A DNA stretch of 64,000 nucleotides from Crocinitomix catalasitica ATCC 23190 (GTDB lineage Bacteria > Bacteroidota > Bacteroidia > Flavobacteriales_D > Crocinitomicaceae): positions 27,666-91,665 of the forward strand of contig NZ_JHXV01000019.1 of NCBI RefSeq assembly GCF_000621625.1, in the 5' to 3' direction. This document shows, in pieces, positions 53,842 to 63,399 of the stretch. Each line of letters begins with the position of its first letter. Within the stretch, counting starts at the first letter, position 1. The position numbers were made by a program, and so were the translations under genes. The notes beneath the pieces were generated by a model. The model worked only from the letters and a program-made list of their open reading frames with translations, ran no database searches and was not told the origin of the DNA.

Positions 53842-55704
53842 CTATTTAGTCACTACCATTCTTTTTGTAATTTTTTCGTTTCCAACAGTGAAAGTATAGA
53901 AATAAACACCTTCAGCAAAGTTAGAACCATCAACTACAACAGTGTAATCACCTGGGTTTTGTACACCTTTATCAATTGATTGTACCAGTTTACCTGTTAC
54001 ATCAACAAATTCGATAGATACATTACCAGTCTCTAATAAAGAGTAGTTAATTCTAGTGTTTGCATTGAAAGGATTTGGAATATTTTGGCCAATATTGAAT
54101 GATGCAGCTATTTCTTCTACACCCAAAGGTTCGCATGCTGTTTCATCCAATACGAGACGTACCATTATAGCGGATGGACTTTCTAAAACAAACAAACCAT
54201 CGTTTGTATATCCTAGTACAGTACCTTCATTGACCGGTTGCGCCATGCCAAACGAAACGCCATAATCGCCGCCAAAATGATTTAAAAGTAATAAAATTAC
54301 ATCTCCTTCAATTAGACCCACTTCATCCCGCATTTCCATTCGTAGATTCCTTCCTAAGTCCACTTCTCTAATTGTATATTCTACAGTTTCTTCAACATAT
54401 TCCCATTCTTCAGTTTCTACCGAATATTTCATAATATTTCCAAAAATAATATTTCCAATATTAGTTTCTAAATCAGGAATCGAAACTTCAATTTCATAAA
54501 TTTCAGCATTGCCAAAAATTTCCATGACATTCCCTACAGCAACTTGTTGACCGACATTTCCACTTACATTTGTAAATGTCCGAGTTTGAATTTCATTATC
54601 CCTACCATAAATTTCTAATGTTTTTTTAAATGATGCCCTTATTGTATCATTCACATTATAACTGTCCGTTTCGTCACTTTCTAGGTACCATTTAACATTA
54701 TAAGTTTCTGCTGATAATGGAGGAGTATACATCGTCGAATCAGTTAAGGAATCTGGCATAATTGGATCCAAGTTAATATTGTCTGATGAGCCACTATAGA
54801 CAATACCATCTTGTTCTATTTCAGTAATTAAATGACAATTGGAAATTGAAGAATACCCTTGATTAATGATATTTGCAGATAAAGTTAAAGGTGAAACCTG
54901 ACATTTAGAAATATTAAAATAATCAAGTCCGTTTTCAAAAAAACCACCAACCCCCATTCTTAAGTGGGCTGATTGAATTTCAGCATCAAATTCATAACCT
55001 TCAACAATACGAACATTATCTATATACCATCCATAATCAATATAATTATTACCGTCCATATTTTCACCTCCTGCCCAATAAAAACGAATCATAACATTTG
55101 AAGGATTATCAGCAATAGCTGAAGATAAATTAGTACGTTTATATTCTGGGCGAGGATAAAGTAAACCACTGTGTTCAGTCAGGGGATAAATATCATTATT
55201 ATCCATAACTCTTGACCAAGAATCACCGTCATCTACACTTACCTCTATGGCTTGAACCGTAAAAAATTTAGCTCCGTATTGCTCTATTTCCAAATGTGGT
55301 GCAGGTACATCTGATAAATCAATCGCATCAATAAAAGTTAAAGTAAAGGGACCATCTTCTATAAAATCATCGGGATCACCATTCTGGAATCTTGCAAAAT
55401 TTCCAGATGTCGCCATATCTCTTTCTATTTCATCAAACCAACTGGCGGTTGTATCTGCAATAGACCATCCATAAGTATCATAATCATCACTCGGACCTTC
55501 TGCAATCCATAATTCAGGATTAGCAAAGTCATCACACCAAATCACATCATCTGCATCTCTATCGCCTGAACGAACAGTTCTCATCCTTGAATCTGCAGGT
55601 CCAGTTCTTATTTCAGCTGCTTTACTCACAGCAGTTACCGATTGTTGGGCGGTTAAAAAAAGTGGCAAAAGTAAGGTTCCACAAAGCGTGCAAAGTAATT
55701 TCAT
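53842..55704 (-). CDS. T9SS-secreted beta-sandwich protein, paralogue 2 of 3
   Basis: 620 residues. Same architecture as its neighbours: signal peptide (LLCTLCGTLLLPLFLTAQQ), VIWCDDFANPELWIAEGPSDDYDTYGWSIAD, NYIDYGWYIDNVRIVEGY, an Ig-like region and a type A tail. The body is the most diverged of the three, for example LLLNHFGGDYGVSFGMAQ where paralogues 1 and 3 share LVLAGHYGxPDVGF. The tail, however, is nearly identical to that of paralogue 3 (NPFNANTRINYSLLETGNVSIEFVDVTGKLVQS). Export by T9SS is expected. Substrate unknown. Confidence 0.88.
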   Translation of the reverse strand: MKLLCTLCGTLLLPLFLTAQQSVTAVSKAAEIRTGPADSRMRTVRSGDRDADDVIWCDDFANPELWIAEGPSDDYDTYGWSIADTTASWFDEIERDMATSGNFARFQNGDPDDFIEDGPFTLTFIDAIDLSDVPAPHLEIEQYGAKFFTVQAIEVSVDDGDSWSRVMDNNDIYPLTEHSGLLYPRPEYKRTNLSSAIADNPSNVMIRFYWAGGENMDGNNYIDYGWYIDNVRIVEGYEFDAEIQSAHLRMGVGGFFENGLDYFNISKCQVSPLTLSANIINQGYSSISNCHLITEIEQDGIVYSGSSDNINLDPIMPDSLTDSTMYTPPLSAETYNVKWYLESDETDSYNVNDTIRASFKKTLEIYGRDNEIQTRTFTNVSGNVGQQVAVGNVMEIFGNAEIYEIEVSIPDLETNIGNIIFGNIMKYSVETEEWEYVEETVEYTIREVDLGRNLRMEMRDEVGLIEGDVILLLLNHFGGDYGVSFGMAQPVNEGTVLGYTNDGLFVLESPSAIMVRLVLDETACEPLGVEEIAASFNIGQNIPNPFNANTRINYSLLETGNVSIEFVDVTGKLVQSIDKGVQNPGDYTVVVDGSNFAEGVYFYTFTVGNEKITKRMVVTK

Positions 55705-55744
55705 AGCAAGTTGTTTCTAAGTAATATACAACAAATTATAAACA

Positions 55745-55781
55745 AAAAAAGTCCCTTCCGGTAAAACCGAAAGGGACTTTA
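55745..55781 (-). terminator. terminator of T9SS cargo paralogue 3
   Basis: AAGTCCCTT (55749-55757) pairs with AAGGGACTT (55771-55779). A T-run follows on the minus strand. The copy matches the terminator of paralogue 2 almost base for base. Confidence 0.88.
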
Positions 55782-55800
55782 ATATTTAAGTTGTTAATGA

Positions 55801-57681
55801 CTATTTAGTCACTACCATTCTTTTTGTAATTTTTTCGTTTCCAACAGTGAAAGTATAGAAATAAATACCTTCAGCAAAATTAGTACCATCAACAACAACA
55901 TTATAATCACCAGCACTTTGTACACCTTTATTAATTGATTGTACCAGTTTTCCAGTTACATCAACAAATTCGATAGATACATTACCAGCCTCTAATAAAG
56001 AGTAGTTAATTCTAGTGTTTGCATTGAAAGGATTAGGAATATTTTGGCTGATGTTGAAAGCAGCACTAATATTCTCAACTGCTCCATCACCTGGATCTTC
56101 TTCATCATATTCTTCTTCAAAATCCAATCTTACCATAATAGCATTTGGATTTAATAAACGGAACAAACCAGCATCAGTATAACCTAATAATGTTCCTTCT
56201 TCAACTGCTTGTGCAGTACTGAATCCAACATCTGGAGCACCATAGTGACCAGCTAATACCAATACAACATCACCAGCTTCAACATCAATAGGATCTTCAA
56301 AAAACAATTTAATTGTTCCACCTAAATCATCATTAGTAATATCATAATCACTTGTTTGATCGATATACTCATAATCACCAGCATCATCATTATAAATCAT
56401 GATTTGACCATAAATTGGAGCACCTTCGTTATCCGCTGCATCAGTAATATCTACATCAATAGAGTAAATTGTTGCATCAGCAAAAATATCCATAACGTTA
56501 CCAATAGACAATGGATTACCAGAGTTGTCACCAACGTTACTAATAGAGCCATTTGCTATACCGTTATCTCTACCATAGTGGTATTCAGTTAATCTGAATG
56601 AGCTAGTCATTGCATCATTTGGAGAATAAGGATCAACATCATCACCTTCAAAAGACCATGAAACATTATAAGTTCCTAAACCTGCATCTGGCGTATAAGC
56701 ATCTGTAGTTCCTAAAGAATCTTCAGCACCTGGAGCTAAATCAACATCTGTAGATGTTCCAGTATAAACAACACCACCTTTATCAACTTCAGCAACTAAG
56801 TGAAGACCTTCAAATGTAGACCCACCTTGGTTAATTGTTTTAGCAGCAAATGTGATATCTAAACCAGGAACTTGCGACTGAGCAATTGTATAATAATCTA
56901 AACCAAATTCGAATGAAGTACCAATACCACTTCTAATATAAGAAGCTTGGATATCAGAATCAATCGGGTGACCTTCAACAACACGAATATTATCAACATA
57001 CCAACCATAAGAAATATAGTTCATTCCTGGTCCGTTCATAGCGCCGTCCCAAAATAATCTAATCATTACATCATCTTCACCACCAGCGATAGCTTCAGTA
57101 ATATTATATCTTCTTAATTCTGGATGTCCAAAAATATCACCACCACCTAATACTAAAGGATCGATGTCACTGTTGTCTCCAACTTGTACCCATGATGCAC
57201 CTCCATCAATACTCACTTCTACAGCTTGTACTTCAAAGAATATTGCTCCATACTGATCAAATTCAATATGTGGAGCTGGAATTCCTGATAAATCCAGAGA
57301 TCCAGTATAAGTTAATGTAAACCCTCCAGCTTCAAGAAAATCATCAGTATTTCCGTTTTGAAATCTAGCAAAATTTCCATCAGTCCCCATGTCTACATCA
57401 AAACCACCATACCAGCCTTCAATTGCAGTTCCAATTGTCCAACCATAAGTGTCGAAATCGCCACCTGGTCCACCAGCTGTCCACATTCCAGCGTCAGAGA
57501 AATCATCTTCCCAAATAATGTCATCCGCTTCTCTATCATCTGCATATACCGTTCTCGTACGAGAATTAGCATCCGCACTAGTTCTAACCTCTTGCTTAAC
57601 ACTTGTCATGTTAACAGCCGATTGAGCCATTAAACCACCTGTTGCAAGAATTGAAAAAACCGCTAAGTAAATCTTTTTCAT
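55801..57681 (-). CDS. T9SS-secreted beta-sandwich protein, paralogue 3 of 3
   Basis: 626 residues. Signal peptide (IYLAVFSILATGGLMAQ), then IIWEDDFSDAGMWTAGGPGGDFDTYGWTIGT, NYISYGWYVDNIRVVEGH, an Ig-like region with TINQGGSTFEGLHLVAEVDKGG, and LFFEDPIDVEAGDVVLVLAGHYGAPDVGF, followed by an acidic linker and type A tail. First in transcriptional order. A -7-like box (TATATTTA, 57715-57708) lies upstream, and each paralogue has its own terminator, so they are separate transcripts. Confidence 0.88.
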   Translation of the reverse strand: MKKIYLAVFSILATGGLMAQSAVNMTSVKQEVRTSADANSRTRTVYADDREADDIIWEDDFSDAGMWTAGGPGGDFDTYGWTIGTAIEGWYGGFDVDMGTDGNFARFQNGNTDDFLEAGGFTLTYTGSLDLSGIPAPHIEFDQYGAIFFEVQAVEVSIDGGASWVQVGDNSDIDPLVLGGGDIFGHPELRRYNITEAIAGGEDDVMIRLFWDGAMNGPGMNYISYGWYVDNIRVVEGHPIDSDIQASYIRSGIGTSFEFGLDYYTIAQSQVPGLDITFAAKTINQGGSTFEGLHLVAEVDKGGVVYTGTSTDVDLAPGAEDSLGTTDAYTPDAGLGTYNVSWSFEGDDVDPYSPNDAMTSSFRLTEYHYGRDNGIANGSISNVGDNSGNPLSIGNVMDIFADATIYSIDVDITDAADNEGAPIYGQIMIYNDDAGDYEYIDQTSDYDITNDDLGGTIKLFFEDPIDVEAGDVVLVLAGHYGAPDVGFSTAQAVEEGTLLGYTDAGLFRLLNPNAIMVRLDFEEEYDEEDPGDGAVENISAAFNISQNIPNPFNANTRINYSLLEAGNVSIEFVDVTGKLVQSINKGVQSAGDYNVVVDGTNFAEGIYFYTFTVGNEKITKRMVVTK

Positions 57682-57707
57682 TTTCTATGTTTTAATTTGT
57701 AAAAGTG

Positions 57708-57715
57708 TAAATATA
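57708..57715 (-). promoter_or_regulatory. -7 element of T9SS cargo paralogue 3
   Basis: TATATTTA on the minus strand (seven of eight), with a TTG about 20 bases further upstream; 26 bases to the ATG. Confidence 0.4.
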
Positions 57716-57775
57716 CAAAATGCCCTATTGTTAAACAATAATCTGCTTGTTCTTTTATTAAAGTGTAGTTAATGT

Positions 57776-58576
57776 TTATTTATCATTAAAAAAAACGTCC
57801 GAATCTTGATAAGCTGGGAATTTTTCACGAATACTCAATAGCGAATCGAATTTTAGGATTACAAGCATTTTTACGTTTTTAGCATCCAACAGATCATTTT
57901 CAATATTACCCCATGGATCAACAACCATTGAGTTACCAGAATAATTAATTTCATTACCGTCTTTACCTACTCGATTTACCCCAATAACAAAAGCCTGGTT
58001 TTCCATCGCCCGCGCCTGTAATAGAGTATGCCAAACATTTGCACGTTTTGTAGGCCAGTTCGCTAAATAGATTATCGCATCATATTCATGTCCTTTTTCA
58101 TCGTATAACTTTCTTGAATAAACAGGGAAGCGAAGATCATAACATACTTGAAGTAAAATTTTCCAACCATTTAATTCATACACTATACGTTCATCACCTG
58201 CTTTAAAGAATTTATTTTCATCTGCCATCCTAAAAAGATGACGCTTATTATAATATATGTCTACTCCTTTATCATCAACAATCACAAAACGATTGTAATA
58301 ACCACCGTTTTCCTTTATAATGAGTGTAGCACCTATTTTTGTATTCAATTTTTTTGCCCAAAATATCAACCAGCTTATTGATTCACCAGCCATCGACTCA
58401 CTTAACTGTTCAACATTCATGGTGAAACTGGTATTAAACATTTCTGGCAATAACACTAAATCAACTTGTTTACCAACTAAATCATTAAAGTAATTTTGCT
58501 CAATCCAATTAAAATTGGCTTTTTTATCTTCCCAAAACTGCTCTGTTTGAATCAATACTATTTTTAAATCTTGCAT
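57776..58576 (-). CDS. nitrilase-superfamily omega-amidase
   Basis: 266 residues. The catalytic triad of carbon-nitrogen hydrolases is in place: E45 in LLPEMFNTSF, K111 in YYNKRHLFR, C145 in QVCYDLRFPVY. The MFNTSF stretch is typical of YafV/NIT2 omega-amidases, which hydrolyse alpha-ketoglutaramate or alpha-ketosuccinamate. It overlaps by 13 bases an aminotransferase of the type that produces such ketoamides, a functional pair. Cytosolic. Confidence 0.88.
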   Translation of the reverse strand: MQDLKIVLIQTEQFWEDKKANFNWIEQNYFNDLVGKQVDLVLLPEMFNTSFTMNVEQLSESMAGESISWLIFWAKKLNTKIGATLIIKENGGYYNRFVIVDDKGVDIYYNKRHLFRMADENKFFKAGDERIVYELNGWKILLQVCYDLRFPVYSRKLYDEKGHEYDAIIYLANWPTKRANVWHTLLQARAMENQAFVIGVNRVGKDGNEINYSGNSMVVDPWGNIENDLLDAKNVKMLVILKFDSLLSIREKFPAYQDSDVFFNDK

Positions 58577-59703
58577 AAAATTCGAGCTGCATTTAATAAT
58601 GTTTCATCCTTTTTTGCAAAACAGATCCTAATCAACCGATTATCTGTCTCATCTTCATAAAAAACAGAAATAGGTATTGTAGCAATCCCATATTTAATTG
58701 TCAGTTCTTTTGCAAAGTCAACATCTGACTTATTTGAAATATCAGCATAATCAAGTAGACAGAAATAAGTTCCTTCACAAGGGATAATTTTAAATCTTGA
58801 ATTTTTAATCGCCGATAAAAACAACTCCTTTTTACCTTGAAATAAAGGAAGGTTATTCCGCCAGTCTTCTCGTTGATTTAAAAACTTCGCCACTGCAAAT
58901 TGTATTGTATTGTTTGCGCAGAAAATTAAATACTGATGCACCTTTCTAAATTCGACAGTATAGTTTTCGGGTGCCACACAGTAACCCAACTTCCATCCGG
59001 TAACATGCATTGATTTGCCAAAACTATAAACAACAAAACTTCTATCCCGCAATTTTTCGTTTTCTAGAATAGATTGGTGTGGTGTATTATATTGAATATG
59101 TTCATAAACTTCATCACTCAAAATCATTAATTGCGGATACGCATCTATTAATTTTTCAAGTTCAAATAGATCTTCTGCCGTTAAAACCGAACCTGAGGGA
59201 TTGTGCGGATTGTTAATGACAATCATTTTAGTTTTACTATTCAGCACAGTGTTCAATTCCTCCCAATCAATTTTAAAACTCGGGAAGGTCAAATTTAAAT
59301 GAATTGGAATTCCACCATTTAAACGAATGCTCGGATCATAACAATCGTAAGCAGGGTCGAATAAAACGACTTCATCTCCTGGATTTAAAGTCGCTGCAAA
59401 AACGGTATAAATAGCTTGTGTTGCACCCGCTGTTACCGTTATTTCTGTATTGGCATCAACACGAATATTTCGTTGTTTTAATATCTTATCTGCTATGGCA
59501 TCGCGCAAGTCTTGTCGACCAGGCATCGGGGCGTATTGTACTTGATTTTCATCTACACCTTCAATCAGTGCCGTTTTCAATTCAGGATGAATTATAAACT
59601 CCGGAAAACCCTGTGCTAAATTAACAGCCTCATGTTTATTTGCCAAAGCTGACATTTCCGAAAAAATAGAATTTCCAACCTTTGGTAATTTAGATTCAAA
59701 CAT
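58564..59703 (-). CDS. PLP-dependent class I/II aminotransferase (methionine/glutamine transaminase-like)
   Basis: 379 residues. Fold type I: AQGFPEF near the N-terminus, YAPMPGRQDLRDAI, the PLP-phosphate loop TVTAGATQAIY, NNPHNPSG, LSDEVYEH, and the Schiff-base Lys in SFGKSMHVTGWKLGY. The start VNLAQGFPEF and Y-x-P-x-x-G resemble YbdL and kynurenine/glutamine transaminase K. The overlapping omega-amidase gene supports a role where glutamine is amino donor, perhaps in methionine salvage, although no other salvage genes are adjacent. Confidence 0.9.
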   Translation of the reverse strand: MFESKLPKVGNSIFSEMSALANKHEAVNLAQGFPEFIIHPELKTALIEGVDENQVQYAPMPGRQDLRDAIADKILKQRNIRVDANTEITVTAGATQAIYTVFAATLNPGDEVVLFDPAYDCYDPSIRLNGGIPIHLNLTFPSFKIDWEELNTVLNSKTKMIVINNPHNPSGSVLTAEDLFELEKLIDAYPQLMILSDEVYEHIQYNTPHQSILENEKLRDRSFVVYSFGKSMHVTGWKLGYCVAPENYTVEFRKVHQYLIFCANNTIQFAVAKFLNQREDWRNNLPLFQGKKELFLSAIKNSRFKIIPCEGTYFCLLDYADISNKSDVDFAKELTIKYGIATIPISVFYEDETDNRLIRICFAKKDETLLNAARILCKI

Positions 59704-59731
59704 GTGATTTATACTAAAAGTTTAACTCAAT

Positions 59732-61291
59732 TTATCTTCTTTTCATTCCAAGAATACCAAATAAGCCTCTTGTTAATTCTTTGATTATCGTTGACCCAAT
59801 ATCGTCAGATTGACTCTTTCTCCTTGCCGTTGTTTTTCGTTTAGGTTTCGGTGCAGTTCTTCTCAATTCTTTCTCCTTAATTTTTCTCTCCTTTGCTTCT
59901 TGTTCTCGAATTTCTTCTCGACGCTCTTCATTCTTCGCTGCATTTATTTTTTCTCCTAATATTTCATAAGCACTGCGGCGATCAATTTCGTGATTGTATT
60001 TTGCTGTTAAAGTTGAATATTCAACTATATCATTTATTTCCTTAGGTGAAAGAATATCCATACGCGTTGCAGGACCTCGCATAAATGTTGCAGCCAACGG
60101 TGTAGGAATACCTTTTTCATTTAAACCAGTAACCAAAGCTTCTCCAATTCCTAATTGCGTTAATAATTCATCTGTTTCATAGAAATCAGTCAACGGATAA
60201 TTTTCAGCTGCTTTTTTGATGGCTTTTCTATCCTTCGCAGTAAAAGCTCTTAATGCATGCTGAATTTTTAATCCCAATTGACTTAAGACAACATCTGGAA
60301 CATCAGTTGGCAATTGTGTACAGAAATAAATTCCCACACCTTTTGATCTGATCAACTTAATAATCACTTCAATTTGATCCAATAAAGCATCAGTCGCCTC
60401 GTCAAAAACTAAATGTGCTTCGTCAATAAACAAACATAATTTAGGTTTATCGGTATCTCCAGCTTCAGGCAACGTTTCATATAACTCCGCCAATAAGCTT
60501 AACATAAAAGTCGAAAACAATTTAGGCTTGTTTTGAATATCTGTTAACCTTAGAATTGAAATCTGACCCAACCCTTGACTATTGGTAAACATTAAATCTT
60601 TCACATCGAACGACGTTTCACCAAAAAACCTTTCTGCACCTTGCTGCTCAAGTTCAATGATTTTACGCATAATCGTATTGACCGAAGCGGAAGAGATTTG
60701 TCCATATTCCCCAGATATTTCAGCTTTACCCTCGCCAATTATAAATTGTAATGTTTTTCTTAAATCTTTCAGGTCCAACAAAGGCAAATCATGATCATCG
60801 CAATATTTAAATAATACAGCAAGAATTCCGCCTTGTGTATCATTTAAACCTAATATTTTAGATAAAAGTGTTGGTCCAAATTCAGAGACAGTTGCTTTCA
60901 TTCGAACGCCATTCTCTTCAGAAATTGAAAACAATTCGACCAATAATTGATGTGTTTGATAGGGAATTCCCATGGCCGCATGTCTTTTTTCGATATGCTC
61001 ATTGGTAACACCCGGTTTAGCCAATCCACTTAAATCACCTTTAATATCCATTAAAACTGAAGGAATTCCCTTCAATGATAATTCTTCAGCCAATACTTGC
61101 AAGGTTTTTGTTTTCCCTGTTCCTGTAGCGCCTGCAATAAGACCATGCCGATTTAGCGTTTTTAAAGGAATTTTAACGTTCGCCCCTTCAATGGGTTTTC
61201 CATCAATCATTGAAGCTCCTAAAGTGATATAATCTCCTTTAAACTGCGACGCCTCATTCATTTGTTTTATAAAATCTTCCTTTTTACCCAT
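59732..61291 (-). CDS. HerA-like DUF853 ATPase
   Basis: 519 residues. Walker A GATGTGKTKT (about 53-62), Walker B LCLFIDEAHLVFDE (about 279-292), and the helicase HerA-like C-terminal core IKLIRSKGVGIYFCTQLPTDVPDVVLSQLGLKIQHALRAFT. The last about 80 residues are strongly charged (KNEERREEIREQEAKERKIKEKELRR), a probable coiled coil. DUF853 proteins are hexameric ATPases of unknown process. No NurA partner is nearby. It is transcribed divergently from sufS. Confidence 0.9.
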   Translation of the reverse strand: MGKKEDFIKQMNEASQFKGDYITLGASMIDGKPIEGANVKIPLKTLNRHGLIAGATGTGKTKTLQVLAEELSLKGIPSVLMDIKGDLSGLAKPGVTNEHIEKRHAAMGIPYQTHQLLVELFSISEENGVRMKATVSEFGPTLLSKILGLNDTQGGILAVLFKYCDDHDLPLLDLKDLRKTLQFIIGEGKAEISGEYGQISSASVNTIMRKIIELEQQGAERFFGETSFDVKDLMFTNSQGLGQISILRLTDIQNKPKLFSTFMLSLLAELYETLPEAGDTDKPKLCLFIDEAHLVFDEATDALLDQIEVIIKLIRSKGVGIYFCTQLPTDVPDVVLSQLGLKIQHALRAFTAKDRKAIKKAAENYPLTDFYETDELLTQLGIGEALVTGLNEKGIPTPLAATFMRGPATRMDILSPKEINDIVEYSTLTAKYNHEIDRRSAYEILGEKINAAKNEERREEIREQEAKERKIKEKELRRTAPKPKRKTTARRKSQSDDIGSTIIKELTRGLFGILGMKRR

Positions 61292-61351
61292 TCAGCAATT
61301 CTTTTATCTGCAATTTAATAATTTCAAGACGATTTTGATCCTGTTCTACAA

Positions 61352-61376
61352 ATTATTTAGAACTAGTCTAAATAAT
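61352..61376. promoter_or_regulatory. 25-bp palindrome upstream of sufS
   Basis: ATTATTTAGA (61352-61361) and TCTAAATAAT (61367-61376) are perfect inverted arms around ACTAG. It ends just before the -33 box of the sufS promoter, so it is a candidate binding site for an iron or Fe-S regulator. The TTTAGA/TCTAAA core is reminiscent of DtxR/MntR-type boxes; the regulator is unknown. Confidence 0.65.
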
Positions 61377-61378
61377 GG

Positions 61379-61408
61379 TTGTAATTCAAAACAATCTCAC
61401 TAAATTTG
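61379..61408 (+). promoter_or_regulatory. sufS promoter
   Basis: TTG (61379-61381), 19-base spacer and exact TAAATTTG (61401-61408): the best Bacteroidota consensus in the window. The ATG is 15 bases downstream. Confidence 0.75.
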
Positions 61409-61423
61409 CAAAAAAGCGAATAC

Positions 61424-62638
61424 ATGTTTAACGTAAATTCTATAAGAGAAGAATTCCCAATTTTAAGTAAAAAATTTGGAAAATACCCATTGGTCTATTT
61501 TGACAATGGTGCAACTTCTCAGAAGCCAAATTTTGTAATTGATCGAATTGATCAGTACTACAAAGAGGAAAACGCGAACATTCACAGAGGTGTGCACACA
61601 CTCAGTCAAGTTTCAACTGAAAATTACGAAAATGCACGCCAGACAATTGCCTCTTTTTTGAATGCAAAAGAGAAACACGAAATCATTTTCACAAAAGGAA
61701 CGACAGATGGAATTAATTTAGTTGCGCACAGTTTTGGTGCATTAATGTCATTAGGCGATGAGATATTAATTTCGGAAATGGAGCATCATTCCAATATTGT
61801 TCCATGGCAAATGTTGGCTGAAGCTAAAGGATTGGTGTTGCGCTATATTCCTATGACAACTTCGGGAGAATTAGATTTAAAAAATATAGACACATTACTT
61901 AATGAGAAAACGAAATTGGTTGCAATCACGCACATTTCAAATTCGTTAGGTACAATAAACCCAATAGCAGACTTAATCGAATTAGCCCATTCAAAAAATG
62001 CGAAAGTTTTAATCGATGGCGCTCAATCTTTACAACATATACAAGTTGACGTACAAGCTTTAGATTGTGATTTTTTAGTTTTTTCAGGGCACAAGATTTT
62101 CGCGCCAACTGGAACAGGAATTTTATATGGTAAGGAGGACCTTTTAAATAAGATGCCACCATACCAAGGCGGTGGCGACATGATTAAGACGGTGACAATG
62201 GAGAAAACAACCTTCAATTCATTACCACATAAATTTGAAGCAGGCACACCAAACATTTCAGGTGGTATTGGATTAGGAGCTGCAATAGAATGGCTGAGTC
62301 AATTAAACTTGAATGAAATTGAAGTTTATGAACGATCGTTGCTGCAGTATATTACAGCCGAATTAAGTAAAATTGAAGGCATTCGTTTCTTCGGGACAGC
62401 TGAAGAAAAATGTAGTACGGTTTCATTTTTAATTGGCGAATTTCACCCTTACGATATAGGAACACTATTAAATCAGCAAGGAATTGCGGTTCGAACAGGA
62501 CATCATTGTACCCAACCAATTATGGATTTTTACAAAATCCCAGGTACCATCCGTGCATCCCTTAGTTTTTACAATACAAAAGAAGAAATAGATTTATTCA
62601 TTCAAGCCTTAAACAAGGCTATAAAAATGTTGAGTTAA
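61424..62638 (+). CDS. sufS: cysteine desulfurase
   Basis: 404 residues from the ATG at 61424; a TTG earlier in frame lies inside the promoter box. PLP-type fold: YFDNGATSQKP, HRGVHTLSQVSTENYENAR, MEHHSNIVPWQ, the Schiff-base Lys in FSGHKIFAPTG, and the active Cys in RTGHHCTQPIM. Removes sulfur from cysteine as an enzyme persulfide for Fe-S clusters. The short loop around the active Cys is typical of SufS (group II), which needs SufE. sufE follows with no gap. Confidence 0.95.
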   Translation: MFNVNSIREEFPILSKKFGKYPLVYFDNGATSQKPNFVIDRIDQYYKEENANIHRGVHTLSQVSTENYENARQTIASFLNAKEKHEIIFTKGTTDGINLVAHSFGALMSLGDEILISEMEHHSNIVPWQMLAEAKGLVLRYIPMTTSGELDLKNIDTLLNEKTKLVAITHISNSLGTINPIADLIELAHSKNAKVLIDGAQSLQHIQVDVQALDCDFLVFSGHKIFAPTGTGILYGKEDLLNKMPPYQGGGDMIKTVTMEKTTFNSLPHKFEAGTPNISGGIGLGAAIEWLSQLNLNEIEVYERSLLQYITAELSKIEGIRFFGTAEEKCSTVSFLIGEFHPYDIGTLLNQQGIAVRTGHHCTQPIMDFYKIPGTIRASLSFYNTKEEIDLFIQALNKAIKMLS

Positions 62639-63058
62639 ATGAACATTGCAGAGAAAGAGCAGGAGTTAATTGACAGTTTTTCAATCTATGATGATTGGAT
62701 GGAGAAGTATGAATATATAATTGAATTAGGGAAAGACTTACCTTTGATTGACGCAGCTTTTAAAAAAGAAGAAAACGTCATTAAGGGATGTCAATCAACT
62801 GTATGGTTGCATGCTGAAAAGAAGGACGATAAAATTTATTTTACGGCAGATGCAGATGCAATAATTGCAAAAGGTATTATTGCTTTATTAATTGATGTGA
62901 TGTCTGGTGAAACGCCGCAAACAATATTGGATTCCGATTTAAAATTCATCAAAGAAATAGGATTACAAGAGCATTTATCACCAACGCGTAGTAATGGGTT
63001 GGTTGCTATGGTCAAACAAATGAAATTATACGCACTAGCATTAAACTTAAAGAAATGA
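62639..63058 (+). CDS. sufE: SufE sulfur acceptor
   Basis: 139 residues. C51 in VIKGCQSTVW is the sulfur-accepting Cys, at the same position as in E. coli SufE. It takes the persulfide from SufS and passes it to the scaffold. The ATG directly follows the sufS stop. The scaffold genes sufBCD are not in the window. Confidence 0.95.
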   Translation: MNIAEKEQELIDSFSIYDDWMEKYEYIIELGKDLPLIDAAFKKEENVIKGCQSTVWLHAEKKDDKIYFTADADAIIAKGIIALLIDVMSGETPQTILDSDLKFIKEIGLQEHLSPTRSNGLVAMVKQMKLYALALNLKK

Positions 63059-63399
63059 TAGTATCAAAAGAAGGAAATATGGATAAATCAGCAATGAAAG
63101 CATTAGAAAATGAAATCATTGCGGCTTTAAAAGAGATTTACGACCCTGAAATTCCAGTGGATATTTTTGAGTTGGGATTAATCTACGAGGTTAAAATTAA
63201 AGAGACAGGATTTGTAGAAGTTGACATGACCTTAACTTCGCCAAACTGTCCAGTTGCTGAGAGTTTACCTGTTGATGTTAAAAACAAAATTGAAAGTGTT
63301 GAAGCAGTCACAGAAGCAAAAGTGAACATTGTATTTGATCCACCTTGGGATAAAGATATGATGAGCGAAGAAGCGATGTTAGAATTAGGCTTTTTATAA
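63055..63399 (+). CDS. sufT: SufT-type DUF59/MIP18 Fe-S assembly protein
   Basis: 114 residues from the ATG overlapping the sufE stop by four bases. An internal ATG at 63079 is preceded by aagaaggaaat and would give 106 residues; either could be used. DUF59 motifs: YDPEIPVDIFELGLIYEV, LTSPNCPVAESLP and FDPPWDKDMMSEEA. SufT proteins help mature Fe-S proteins. Its place in a sufS-sufE-sufT run supports the call. Confidence 0.9.
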   Translation: MIVSKEGNMDKSAMKALENEIIAALKEIYDPEIPVDIFELGLIYEVKIKETGFVEVDMTLTSPNCPVAESLPVDVKNKIESVEAVTEAKVNIVFDPPWDKDMMSEEAMLELGFL

